Below, piece by piece: positions 9,233 to 17,995 of a stretch of 64,000 nt of DNA (its first letter is position 1; the number at the start of each line of letters is the position of its first letter). A program made the position numbers and the translations under genes. Source of the stretch: Peptostreptococcus faecalis (GTDB lineage: Bacteria; Bacillota; Clostridia; Peptostreptococcales; Peptostreptococcaceae); contig NZ_OERU01000001.1 of assembly GCF_900240845.1 (NCBI RefSeq), positions 1,013,079 through 1,077,078 of the forward strand, given 5' to 3'. The notes below the pieces were generated by a model. The model saw only the letters and a program-made list of their open reading frames with translations. It was not told the origin of the DNA and did no database searches.

Positions 9233-9409
9233 CTAAATGAGTTTTCCCGAAATATCGGCATCAACAATTTCGATTAGATTGTCTTTATCAATTTTTGCAT
9301 CACCCAATATTAATTCATCTAAATCAATTTCTTTGTAGAGTACGCTTTTTTCTCTTTCCTCAAAATCACAAAGTCTATACTCTTTATTTAATATTTCACT
9401 AATTAGCAT
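9233..9409 (-). CDS. Small acidic hypothetical protein, 58 aa
   Basis: A short frame with a strong ribosome site (AGGAGA, five bases before the ATG at 9409) fills the space between the 663-residue gene and galE. It ends in TAG at 9233. The protein begins MLISEILNKEYRLCDF and is rich in Asp, Glu, Ile and Leu, with one Cys and no membrane segment. Spacings of 26 bases to the gene before it and 16 bases to galE indicate it belongs to the same operon. I do not recognise it; it may be a small partner of the two large proteins encoded upstream. Confidence 0.65.
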   Translation of the reverse strand: MLISEILNKEYRLCDFEEREKSVLYKEIDLDELILGDAKIDKDNLIEIVDADISGKLI

Positions 9410-9435
9410 CTTAATCTCCTTTTAATTCTACTCAC

Positions 9436-11427
9436 TTATCTGTGAGTGTAACCACCTGTGTAATAGTATTCACTATCTATTTTCATCGAACTAAATTTAG
9501 TTAAGGAATATAGATCATCGATTATATCCTTCCTTAAAACAGAAGATTCTTTACTTATAGTAAATTGTTTGAATAAGTGCGCAGACCTTATTCTATCCAT
9601 AAGCTCTTTTTTTAACTCATTTTCATCGACTTTATTATATTCAACAGCCATTCCTACATAAACTCCAAAAACTTCTTTAACTGTTTTAGAAATATAATGT
9701 GGTAGTAAATTGTAAATCAAATGTTTCATTTTACTATATGTTTGTTTTCCGAATAAATTTGCCCTATAAACTTGAGTTTCTTTAAATTTCTTAACTTCAT
9801 ATTTACGCATATTATCTGGTAGTAACATAAAACTTGCTGACTCAATAGTCCTTAAAATTTCATTAATATCTAACTTTAGATCATTTCTAATTTCAAAAAA
9901 TAATCTTTCAAGATTTTCTATTCTTCTATCATCAAATTCAATACCTATACTTTTAAAGTATCTTATTTCATTATTTTCCAGTATTTCAGACATATATACC
10001 GAAATTAAATCAAGTTTTTTTAATTTGTCTTGAAGTTCAGTGTATGCTTGATTAACAAATTTCACCCACTCTTCTGTCGTCAACTCATCTTCATTTAAGA
10101 TCAACAATTTCGAATTTATTTCATATATTTGCCCAAAAAAATTGAAAATTACCATATCTGAGACGGACTTAATCCAATTGTAGTAAACTTCTTCTTTTGA
10201 AGTTTCTTCAAGTAGAGAATTCTGATAATCAGAAAAAATATTTGATGACAAGTCGTTTATAATTTCTCTTCTCAAATTTAGAATAACAAATTTATCTTTA
10301 AATTTTATTTTTGTTTCCACGAAATATTCACTGTCAATGCTATTTTCCTCATTTATAGATACATCTGAAATCTGAGATTTGTCTATTTCTAGCACTACTT
10401 TTTCTTTAGATTTGTGAATTTTGATTTTTTCTTCTGTTATTTCTAAAAAAAACGGTCTTAATTCTTTGGTGAACCCGACCATCTTGTTGTCTATAGCTTT
10501 TAATTTATCAAAATCAATTAGCTTAGCATTAGATTCATTTATATACATATTATAAACATCTATGCCATCATATACAACATAATTTTCATTCCCCAAGTAA
10601 AAACTTGAAAAACTAGAGATTTCTCTGCATATCACTTCTTCTTTTTGCTTTTTTTCGTATAAAACATATAAGTCATCATGCTTTATAAAAAACATGTTTT
10701 TTAATAAATAATCATTCCCTCTTACTCTACCACTTACTTTACAAAAAACTATTGGATTTTTTTTGGGAAGTTTTCCAATTTTTTTATTAGATTTAACAAT
10801 ACTCTCAAAGTCATCAGGCAGTGTGTTTTTTCCTATCGATCCTACAAATGACACTTCACGCATTATTATAGATTCTTTATCAATATAGAAATATCCCTTT
10901 AGAGTAATTCTGTTTTCTGACATTGAAAAGGATTCTACATCTTCAAATCTATATTCAAACCTATTTTTCCCACTGTCAAAAATCAATCTCTTTTCAGCTT
11001 TTTCTATTTTCCCTCCAATAGTAACCTTACCATCGGCAGTTAATAATATATCTCCCTTTCTAAAATCAAATATCATGTTTTTAATTTGATTATTAATAAA
11101 TGCAAACTCATCCAAATCCAAAATAAATATTAAATCCGCATATACTTTTTCTTCTACTCCATTTTTTACACGAGTAAAAGGAATTGATTCTGATACTATA
11201 TTAATATTTTCAGAATCTAACTCAGAGTATAAGTTTCTCCCATGCTCTAAATAATCATAAACTAAATAATCTGTATTTTCTTCCTGTAAACAATCAACCT
11301 TGGAAATATAAATATTTCCAAGGTTAGTCAACTGTAAGGATTTATCTTCAAGGATAAAATCATTTAACCCATTTAGGCTATATCCTGATTTCATTTTAAA
11401 AATTACTTTTTCATCAAGCCTCAACAA
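9436..11427 (-). CDS. Hypothetical 663-aa cytoplasmic protein of the SPOR cluster
   Basis: I do not recognise this protein. The first 400 residues or so look beta-rich, with repeated short strands and turns, and the last 250 are predominantly helical and charged. No signal peptide, membrane segment, nucleotide-binding motif or cysteine cluster is visible, so it is probably cytoplasmic. The C-terminus is unusually Tyr/Gly-rich (YYYTGGYTHR). The start is a TTG, one of two in tandem (11427 or 11424), after GGGGGAAGGGA. It follows the SPOR-domain gene by 14 bases, so the two are almost certainly cotranscribed and may act together. Confidence 0.75.
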   Translation of the reverse strand: MLRLDEKVIFKMKSGYSLNGLNDFILEDKSLQLTNLGNIYISKVDCLQEENTDYLVYDYLEHGRNLYSELDSENINIVSESIPFTRVKNGVEEKVYADLIFILDLDEFAFINNQIKNMIFDFRKGDILLTADGKVTIGGKIEKAEKRLIFDSGKNRFEYRFEDVESFSMSENRITLKGYFYIDKESIIMREVSFVGSIGKNTLPDDFESIVKSNKKIGKLPKKNPIVFCKVSGRVRGNDYLLKNMFFIKHDDLYVLYEKKQKEEVICREISSFSSFYLGNENYVVYDGIDVYNMYINESNAKLIDFDKLKAIDNKMVGFTKELRPFFLEITEEKIKIHKSKEKVVLEIDKSQISDVSINEENSIDSEYFVETKIKFKDKFVILNLRREIINDLSSNIFSDYQNSLLEETSKEEVYYNWIKSVSDMVIFNFFGQIYEINSKLLILNEDELTTEEWVKFVNQAYTELQDKLKKLDLISVYMSEILENNEIRYFKSIGIEFDDRRIENLERLFFEIRNDLKLDINEILRTIESASFMLLPDNMRKYEVKKFKETQVYRANLFGKQTYSKMKHLIYNLLPHYISKTVKEVFGVYVGMAVEYNKVDENELKKELMDRIRSAHLFKQFTISKESSVLRKDIIDDLYSLTKFSSMKIDSEYYYTGGYTHR

Positions 11428-11441
11428 AATCCCTTCCCCCT

Positions 11442-14400
11442 TTATTGCTTGTTCTTAATAGCTTCTTCGTATATTTCATCAAGATTTTTAACATATGATG
11501 AATTTTTTCCTGTCGAAGAAATCTGGTTTCTTAAATCATCGTAATCAGTTTTTAACTGTTCTTTAGATAAATTTGGTATCCTCATTTCATATGCCTCAAT
11601 TTTTAAATCATAGTACTTATTTTGAGAAGAAATATAATTTTGAATACCCTTAGCAGTTAATTTTGTAGATTCATTATATGCTGAATTATAATCAGTGTAT
11701 TCACCTTTTCTAAGCATATAATATCCATTATTTCTAACTACTTTTGCTGTTATGCCTCTATTTGCATAATTATTTGCAACAGAATCAGCCGCACTTTTAC
11801 TCTTTGTAGCCCCTACATAAATGGTAAAATACTCTCCTTTACCACTCTTATATTGTTCAGCTAATCTATCTTTTTCACTAGCTTTTGATTCTATTTCATC
11901 TTTTTCTTTTTCAGCTTCAGTTTTTTTGGTTATTTCAGTTGTGCTATTCTTTTTTTCGTTGTTATTAGATTGAGTTGCGACTTGTGCTTCTTCTGTATTT
12001 TTATTAGTTTCTTCAACAGTTGGAACCTTAAAACTATTTACTATATATACATATGATACAAAAATTGTTACAACAACTACAACAACAATTACCAAATCTC
12101 TTAATACTTCTTTTTTAGGAAATAAAGTTGCTTCATCTGTATCAACAACTAAATCCTCTATTTTAGACTCATGTAACTGACCATTATCAGTGTTCTCAAT
12201 TTTTATTTTCTTTGAGTCTTTTAAGCTTTTTATCTTTTCTAAACCTAACTTGAAGCTACTTTCTTTTTTTTCTACCTTTGGTGTATCTTCATCTTTTTTA
12301 AATTCAGCTTTTATCTTTTTCTGTTCTTTTTGTTTTTTTGCTAAATTAGATATTGCTTTTGAATCCACCATTATTGTCTTGTCTAAGTCTACTTTTAAGT
12401 TCACCTTAGTGTCATCATTTTTTGATAAATCTTCTGACGGAATCTGCTTTGAACTAGCTCGCTTTTCTACGTTTTTATTTGGCTTTTCTATGCTTTTATT
12501 TGGCTTTTCTATGCTTTTATTTGAATTTTCTTCGCTTTCTACTTTTGCCCTTCTCATGGCTTTTAGCGTTTCCAATTCTTCAAAAGGCAATGCTTCAGAT
12601 TTTTTAGTATCCAAATCTTCTTTCACAATTTCTATTTTTTCAGATATCTTTTCTTTTTCATGAATATCTTCATTTATATTATTTTTTTTCTCATCAGCTG
12701 TCTTATGATGATCATCATTTTTTTTACTATTTTTAATTTTTTCTTCTATATATTTTTTTGAATCTTCTATATCTACTTCTTTATATAGATTCTTATTTTC
12801 CTCTTTATTTATATCTTCTATTTGATAATTTACTTCAGAAACATTCTCATTTTGATCAAGTAAAGCTTTTAAATTAAGTCTTTGAGTATGTCCTAATATA
12901 GGATTAAATATATTGTTTTCTTTCTCATTATACTTATTAATTTCATCTTTATCTTCTAATCTAGAATCATCTTCATCAGGATTTGACTCGTCCATTGAAT
13001 CATATATTGAGAAACCTCCTCCAATAGTTTGATCAAATAAATTCTTATTACTACTAATATAATTACTCTTTTCATAATCTGAGTCATTTTCATCTAATAC
13101 TATATCCGAATCGCACTTAAATGCTGAAAGCCCCTTCTTGCTTATTTGTTCAGTTAAATGTCTTTCATCCCTTAACTCATCAAACTCTTTTTCTATATAC
13201 TTATTTTCTTTTCTTTTGCTTTTTTCTCTCATCATAAGTATAGCTAGCGCATCTGGGCTTTGAATTTCCTCGTCACCTATAAATACTTCTGTATCTTTCT
13301 CGTTATCAAATTCATCATCTCTATCGTATTCATCAAATTCATTGTCACTTTTATTCTTATTTTTAGAGAATACATTTTTTAGCCTAGATTTCAAAGAATC
13401 TTTTTTATCTTCATCTTCTTCAGAGTATTCATAGTCGTAGTATTCTTCATCTTCTTCATATATTTCTTCATCTTCATACTCTTCTTCATATTCATCATCG
13501 TAGTATTCTTCATCATCGTCTAAGCTATTTTCATTTTTGAATTTCCCTAAAAATAAATCAATTTTACTCTTTATTTTATTAGAAAAATGTTCTTCCTCTT
13601 CCACATAGTCAAATTCTGGATCAATAGTTCCATCCAAATAACTAACTATAGTTTCATCATCTCCAACACGACCCAAAAGTTTTATACTTTCAGATAAAAC
13701 TAAATTATCATTATTTGTTGTTTGTGTTTTTATTCCAAAGAAATTATTATTCTCCATATTGAAGTCTGATTTAACTATTTTTTGACAAGTTAACCAATTT
13801 TTCTTATCGATAAAAGTCATATCTCTAATTAATTTGTCTATTATTTCCTCAAACTGTACTAGACTTACTCTACCTGTTACAAGTAATCTAAATGCATTGG
13901 CAAAACACATTCTACTTTCCTGAGAAATATAGTCCATTAATAAAACTACGCATGATACGTAATCTTTATAATCTCCAGAAAAACCGTATGCATCTTCTTC
14001 ATCAATTTTTTCTAACTCCACTGATTTTCTAAAAATATCATTTATCTTTACCAATATTTCAGGAGTACTGATCATCGACACATACTTTTTAAAGCTCTGT
14101 ATCTTTTCTTCATCATTTATATCGCATCCTTCAATATCTTCATCATCTACCAAAGCTTCATCTTTAAAATCGACTACTGTATTGTCTTCAGAGAACAAAA
14201 TTTCATTTATTATTTTAAAAATTTCATTCATAAAATCTATTTTAACACTCTCTGTACTCATCTCTAGTATTGGACTGTATTTCTCAACATCACTAGAGAT
14301 AATATTTATAACCATAGCTAAAATATCTTTGTATAAATTCAGTATTCTATAGTCGTTTTCAACTTTTTCAATTCTCTTTATTCCTGAGCTTTTATCATAT

Positions 14401-14762
14401 GAATAAAATATTTTTTTGTCTTTTTCATTTAGGTACGCAATTCCGTTTTTCATAGCTTTTTTTACGTACTGTCTAGATGAATTAGTTATATTATCTATAC
14501 TTTTATCTATAGAAATACTTCCTGATATCATGTCGTTTTGTATCCACATTTCAATTATAGATTCAAGTTTTTTAATTATAGACTTATAAAATATAATGTT
14601 ATATCTTAATATTTCTATAAATTTATCTTCATCCTTACCTACTTTTTCATATTTATTCTTAAGAGCCTCATTTAATTCATTATTAATTTTTTGTTTATTA
14701 TCTATATATTTGTTATTTACTTGCTCAACTGCAAACTTAATTAATTCTCTGCTATTATTCAA
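11442..14762 (-). CDS. Large bitopic membrane protein with extracellular SPOR domain
   Basis: About 1106 residues. The N-terminal 330 or so residues appear helical and globular. Next comes a long, disordered, highly charged region with an extreme Asp/Glu/Tyr stretch near 415-455 and a repeated SIEKPNK near 750-770. A single membrane helix, rich in Val/Ile, lies at about 890-911. Outside it, after a Thr/Lys/Glu linker, residues about 978-1045 form a SPOR-like domain (YFTIYVGATKSKSAADSVA through GYYMLRKGEYTDY), followed by a helical tail. SPOR domains bind denuded septal glycan, so a cell-division or wall-remodelling role is inferred. The TTG at 14762 is spaced eight bases from AAGGAG; the GTG at 14771 overlaps that site. 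Confidence 0.8.
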   Translation of the reverse strand: MNNSRELIKFAVEQVNNKYIDNKQKINNELNEALKNKYEKVGKDEDKFIEILRYNIIFYKSIIKKLESIIEMWIQNDMISGSISIDKSIDNITNSSRQYVKKAMKNGIAYLNEKDKKIFYSYDKSSGIKRIEKVENDYRILNLYKDILAMVINIISSDVEKYSPILEMSTESVKIDFMNEIFKIINEILFSEDNTVVDFKDEALVDDEDIEGCDINDEEKIQSFKKYVSMISTPEILVKINDIFRKSVELEKIDEEDAYGFSGDYKDYVSCVVLLMDYISQESRMCFANAFRLLVTGRVSLVQFEEIIDKLIRDMTFIDKKNWLTCQKIVKSDFNMENNNFFGIKTQTTNNDNLVLSESIKLLGRVGDDETIVSYLDGTIDPEFDYVEEEEHFSNKIKSKIDLFLGKFKNENSLDDDEEYYDDEYEEEYEDEEIYEEDEEYYDYEYSEEDEDKKDSLKSRLKNVFSKNKNKSDNEFDEYDRDDEFDNEKDTEVFIGDEEIQSPDALAILMMREKSKRKENKYIEKEFDELRDERHLTEQISKKGLSAFKCDSDIVLDENDSDYEKSNYISSNKNLFDQTIGGGFSIYDSMDESNPDEDDSRLEDKDEINKYNEKENNIFNPILGHTQRLNLKALLDQNENVSEVNYQIEDINKEENKNLYKEVDIEDSKKYIEEKIKNSKKNDDHHKTADEKKNNINEDIHEKEKISEKIEIVKEDLDTKKSEALPFEELETLKAMRRAKVESEENSNKSIEKPNKSIEKPNKNVEKRASSKQIPSEDLSKNDDTKVNLKVDLDKTIMVDSKAISNLAKKQKEQKKIKAEFKKDEDTPKVEKKESSFKLGLEKIKSLKDSKKIKIENTDNGQLHESKIEDLVVDTDEATLFPKKEVLRDLVIVVVVVVTIFVSYVYIVNSFKVPTVEETNKNTEEAQVATQSNNNEKKNSTTEITKKTEAEKEKDEIESKASEKDRLAEQYKSGKGEYFTIYVGATKSKSAADSVANNYANRGITAKVVRNNGYYMLRKGEYTDYNSAYNESTKLTAKGIQNYISSQNKYYDLKIEAYEMRIPNLSKEQLKTDYDDLRNQISSTGKNSSYVKNLDEIYEEAIKNKQ
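12460..12522. repeat. 21-bp in-frame tandem repeat, three copies
   Basis: Copies at 12460-12480, 12481-12501 and 12502-12522; the last two are identical and the first differs by two bases. It encodes the repeated SIEKPNK heptad in the linker of the SPOR protein, so copy number can change without shifting the frame. Confidence 0.85.
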
Positions 14763-14809
14763 AACCTTCACTCCTTACCAGTTAAGTTCTTCCATAAATG
14801 TACTATTTT

Positions 14810-14818
14810 ATTATAACA
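14810..14818 (-). promoter_or_regulatory. Extended -10 promoter of the SPOR cluster
   Basis: The leftward strand reads TGTTATAAT, about 48 bases before the preferred start. The -35 region is poor, as expected for an extended -10. Confidence 0.5.
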
Positions 14819-14885
14819 TAAAATTTAGTCATATTATAGCATTATCCCACGAATAACCTAATTTATGAGAGTCTTGTATTAATAA

Positions 14886-14925
14886 AAAAAACAATCGCAT
14901 TGTAATTACAATGCGATTGTTTTTT
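14886..14925 (-). terminator. Terminator of the RNase P RNA gene
   Basis: Perfect inverted repeat at 14891-14920, followed by a U run in the leftward transcript, directly after the RNA 3' end. Confidence 0.9.
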
Positions 14926-14928
14926 ATT

Positions 14929-15261
14929 AAGCATAGCTATAAGCGGAGTTCTGTATTAGATGATCATCTTTCTAGACTTGTTGTCACCAACAAGTTCAAG
15001 CGGCCTACCTACCGGGGAATGCGAGCAACATTCCTAAATCCTAACTTGGCCTTGCACCAGGTGGGGTTTACATAGCCATATAGTCACCTATATGCTGGTG
15101 AGCTCTTACCTCACCTTTCCATCCTTACCGTAAAAAAACGGCGGTATATTTCTGTTGCACTATCCTTAAGATCGCTCTCACTAGGCGTTACCTAGCACCC
15201 TGCTCTATGGAGCTCCGACTTTCCTCAAATAATAAATTACTTGCGATCATCTGCTATACTT
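14929..15261 (-). ncRNA. rnpB: RNase P RNA (bacterial class A)
   Basis: The catalytic RNA that matures tRNA 5' ends. The leftward strand contains the hallmark GAGGAAAGTCGGAGCTCC near the 5' end, then GTGCAACAGAAATATACCGCC-type sequence, GGTAAGGATGGAAAGGTG and a late CAGAACTCCGCTTATAG. The ends AAGTATAGC (15261-15253) and GCTATGCTT (14937-14929) pair as helix P1 with one G-U wobble, which fixes the limits and gives about 333 nt. A terminator follows and an extended -10 precedes it. Confidence 0.97.
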
Positions 15262-15272
15262 AACAATATATT

Positions 15273-15281
15273 ATTCTACCA
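15273..15281 (-). promoter_or_regulatory. Promoter of rnpB
   Basis: TGGTAGAAT on the leftward strand is an extended -10 whose expected start point falls within a few bases of the P1 5' end at 15261. Confidence 0.55.
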
Positions 15282-15305
15282 TATTTAAAATATAAAATAA
15301 ATAGT

Positions 15306-15992
15306 TTAATTTAATGTACCCTTTACTTTTTTGTCAATTTCATGGAGATTATTACTTTTTATTATGCTGATAAGTTTATCTGCATATATTTTTTCACCTT
15401 TTTCATTAATAGTAGTTGCATACCCAGCATCCTCAAGCGACTGTGCTTGATTTATATAGTCTTCTTTTTTGAAAATTCCAGCCTTTACGTATCTACTATT
15501 TTTCAGTAAAAAATCAGTGTGATCTCGTATACTTTCTTCCCATGATTTATATTTTCTAAAATATGCTTTTTCGTAGTCGTTATAATTTTCTTTTGTTTTA
15601 AACTTTACTTTTTCACCACTCCATTTAGCATCTGCTTTTATCCCAAATAGATTATTTGCATCTATAGTGAGTTTTGATCTTCCCCAGTTTGATTCTAGTA
15701 TCGCCTGGGATATGGTAATAGAAGGCAATATACCACTTCTTCTATACTCATTTATAGAAACTTCTTCTATTTTTTCAATAAAATCACTTTTTGATGAACT
15801 ACTTTTCATAGTGTAACTACTATCTATTTCATAAAAAACTTTACTAACCGTGTATAGGAAATTTAATACAAAAACTATAACGACTGCTATTATTATTTTT
15901 TTTAGTCTATTCTTCTTTTTCTTTTTAGGTGAAGATTTTGTTCTAATTTTGTTTTTTTTATTAGACGTTCCGCTCTTCGGGGTATTTTTCAT
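15306..15992 (-). CDS. Membrane-anchored glucosaminidase (GH73-like) wall hydrolase
   Basis: A 228-residue type II membrane protein. The N-terminus is very basic (KKKKK near 23-27), then one membrane helix at about 33-50 acts as signal anchor. From about 68 onward it matches the mannosyl-glycoprotein endo-beta-N-acetylglucosaminidase family (FlgJ/LytG type). ITISQAILESNWGRS holds the catalytic Glu99, and NNLFGIKA follows. It should cleave glycan strands of peptidoglycan outside the membrane. The length is short for the family, with the catalytic domain only and no wall-binding repeats. The ATG follows AAAGGAG. It is transcribed toward rnpB and lies downstream of potD. Confidence 0.9.
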   Translation of the reverse strand: MKNTPKSGTSNKKNKIRTKSSPKKKKKNRLKKIIIAVVIVFVLNFLYTVSKVFYEIDSSYTMKSSSSKSDFIEKIEEVSINEYRRSGILPSITISQAILESNWGRSKLTIDANNLFGIKADAKWSGEKVKFKTKENYNDYEKAYFRKYKSWEESIRDHTDFLLKNSRYVKAGIFKKEDYINQAQSLEDAGYATTINEKGEKIYADKLISIIKSNNLHEIDKKVKGTLN

Positions 15993-16081
15993 ACGCGCTC
16001 CTTTTAAAGGTACTTACAACTGACCTTCTACAAACATACTTTTTAGTCTACGTAAATAGTTAGACTGCATATTATTGTAGT

Positions 16082-16087
16082 ATTATA
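16082..16087 (-). promoter_or_regulatory. Possible -10 box for the glucosaminidase gene
   Basis: TATAAT on the leftward strand between potD and the glucosaminidase gene; no clear -35. Confidence 0.3.
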
Positions 16088-16107
16088 CCCTTTACTGAAC
16101 CTTTACC

Positions 16108-17175
16108 CTAGTTTCCTTTCATTTCCATCCAAGCTCTGTCATACTTTTTTATATTTTCTCCAAGATCTAGAAACGCTTCACATTTTTTTAATATTTCATC
16201 ACTAGGATAGGCACTTGGGCTATTTCTCATTTCTTCAGGTAATTTCTTTCTACCTTCTGAAATAGGAGTTGAATATCCTATATACTCAGTATTTCTAGCA
16301 TTTACATCAGGATCGCATAAGAAATCTATAAATTTTTCAGCCCATTCCTGGTTATCGGATGATTTAGGTATACATATTGCATCTGTCCATAGATTGCTTC
16401 CCTCTTTTGGGATTACATACTCTAAGTTTTCATTTTCATCTTTCATCACTTGATAATCACCAGAATAAAAAATACCTAAAGCAGCTTCATCTCCAATCAT
16501 TCTATCTTTACCATCATCATTTACATACGCCAAAACCAATGGCTTTTGCTTTATTAAAATATCTCTGGCAGAATTTATTTCTTTTTGATTTGTAGTATTC
16601 ATGCTGTATCCTAATTTTTTTAACGCTACTCCCATTGTATCTCTGACAGAGTCAAACATTAAAATATCTCTACTATATTTTTTATCCCACATTATATCCC
16701 AACTGTCAACTTTATCATCAACTAGTGTTTTATTATACACAATCCCCAAAGTCCCCCACATGTAAGGAACTGAATATTCATTGTCCTTATCATACTCAGG
16801 ATTTAAAAACAGTTTATCAACATATTTAAAATTAGGTATATTTTTATAGTTTATTTTTTTAAGAAGACCTTCTTCTTTCATTTTTTGAACCATATAATCT
16901 GAAGGGAAAATCAAATCATACTTGGTGCTTCCACTTTTAACTTTCTGATACATCATTTCGTTTGTATCATATGTAGAATATTGTACTTTTATTCCAGTCT
17001 TTTCTTCAAATTCAGATATTAAACTTTCATCTATATAATCACCAACATTGTAGACGCTAAGAACTTTTGATGATGAATCGCCTTTGTTTGTGCATCCTGT
17101 AGCAAATAAGGGAATGCTCGCAACTACTAACAAAGTGATAATTAGTTTTTTTAAAATAAAATTATTTTTTTTCAT
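16108..17175 (-). CDS. potD: Spermidine/putrescine ABC transporter substrate-binding lipoprotein
   Basis: A 355-residue solute-binding protein. Lipobox LFATGC gives acylated Cys28. The family features LSVYNVGDYIDESLISEFEEKTG-like opening, YDLIFPSDYMVQKM and VPYMWGTLGIVYNK are characteristic of PotD/PotF. It captures polyamines at the cell surface and delivers them to PotB-PotC. It is the last gene of the leftward potABCD run, 25 bases after potC. Length is normal and nothing appears missing. Confidence 0.95.
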   Translation of the reverse strand: MKKNNFILKKLIITLLVVASIPLFATGCTNKGDSSSKVLSVYNVGDYIDESLISEFEEKTGIKVQYSTYDTNEMMYQKVKSGSTKYDLIFPSDYMVQKMKEEGLLKKINYKNIPNFKYVDKLFLNPEYDKDNEYSVPYMWGTLGIVYNKTLVDDKVDSWDIMWDKKYSRDILMFDSVRDTMGVALKKLGYSMNTTNQKEINSARDILIKQKPLVLAYVNDDGKDRMIGDEAALGIFYSGDYQVMKDENENLEYVIPKEGSNLWTDAICIPKSSDNQEWAEKFIDFLCDPDVNARNTEYIGYSTPISEGRKKLPEEMRNSPSAYPSDEILKKCEAFLDLGENIKKYDRAWMEMKGN

Positions 17176-17200
17176 TTTACCTCCATCATTTTCTAATTGT

Positions 17201-17995
17201 TTATTTTTTTGCAGTGCTCTTTATGATTGAATCCTTCTTATTGGCAACAATTAGAATTATTAAAACTACACCAAACATAATTGTAGATAAAGCATTTATC
17301 TCTGGTTTAATACCGCGCTTTGCCATTCCATATATTTCTATAGATAAATTTGTAACTCCATTTCCAGTATTGAAAAATGAAATTACGAAATCATCAACAG
17401 ACATTGTAAATGCCATTAAAAAACCTGATATTACTCCTGGTTTAATTTGTGGTATTATTACTTTCCTAATAGCATACATTGGTGTTGAACCTAAGTCCAA
17501 AGCTGCCTCTTCTAAATTATCTGGCAGTTGTCTTAATTTTGGTAACACAGAAAGTATTACATATGGCACGCAAAACATAATATGTGATATAAGCATCGTA
17601 TTAAATCCAAAATCCATTCTTAAAAAAACGAAAAGACTCATTATTGCAACACCTGTTACAATTTCAGTATTTAATACTGGAAGATAATTTATGTTCAATA
17701 GTACCTTTTTAAACTTTCCTCTCATCTTGTAAATGCCTATAGCTGTTATTGTTCCAAATATTGTAGAAATTATAGAAGCAATTATAGCTACGAGTATAGT
17801 ATAGTACAAAGCGTTTAAAATCGCTTCATTGCTAAAAAGTGCTTGATACCATTTTAAGGTAAATCCATTTAATTTACCCATCGATTTTGAATCGTTAAAA
17901 GAGAATAATATCAATGCAGCTATAGGTGCATATAAAAATATAAAAACAACTCCTAAATAAATTTTCGAGAATATACTTTTTTTTGAATTATACAT
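17201..17995 (-). CDS. potC: Spermidine/putrescine ABC transporter permease
   Basis: A 264-residue inner-membrane permease with about six membrane helices. The cytoplasmic EAA loop reads EEAALDLGSTPMYAIRKVIIPQIKPG, which contacts the ATPase, and FTMSVDDFVISFF is the PotC signature. Its start overlaps the end of potB by eight bases, indicating translational coupling. With PotB it forms the polyamine channel. Confidence 0.95.
   Translation of the reverse strand: MYNSKKSIFSKIYLGVVFIFLYAPIAALILFSFNDSKSMGKLNGFTLKWYQALFSNEAILNALYYTILVAIIASIISTIFGTITAIGIYKMRGKFKKVLLNINYLPVLNTEIVTGVAIMSLFVFLRMDFGFNTMLISHIMFCVPYVILSVLPKLRQLPDNLEEAALDLGSTPMYAIRKVIIPQIKPGVISGFLMAFTMSVDDFVISFFNTGNGVTNLSIEIYGMAKRGIKPEINALSTIMFGVVLIILIVANKKDSIIKSTAKK

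Noticed and set aside
12190-12663. Long rightward reading frame inside the SPOR gene.
   Set aside because: Its codons are the complement of a Lys/Glu-rich region and give a Phe/Ser-rich protein with no ribosome site; the leftward frame has the domains. Similar opposite-strand frames elsewhere were treated in the same way.
16045-16066. Hairpin between potD and the glucosaminidase gene as a terminator.
   Set aside because: The stem (AGTCTA with TAGACT) is only six base pairs and is followed by an A run, not a U run, in the leftward transcript.
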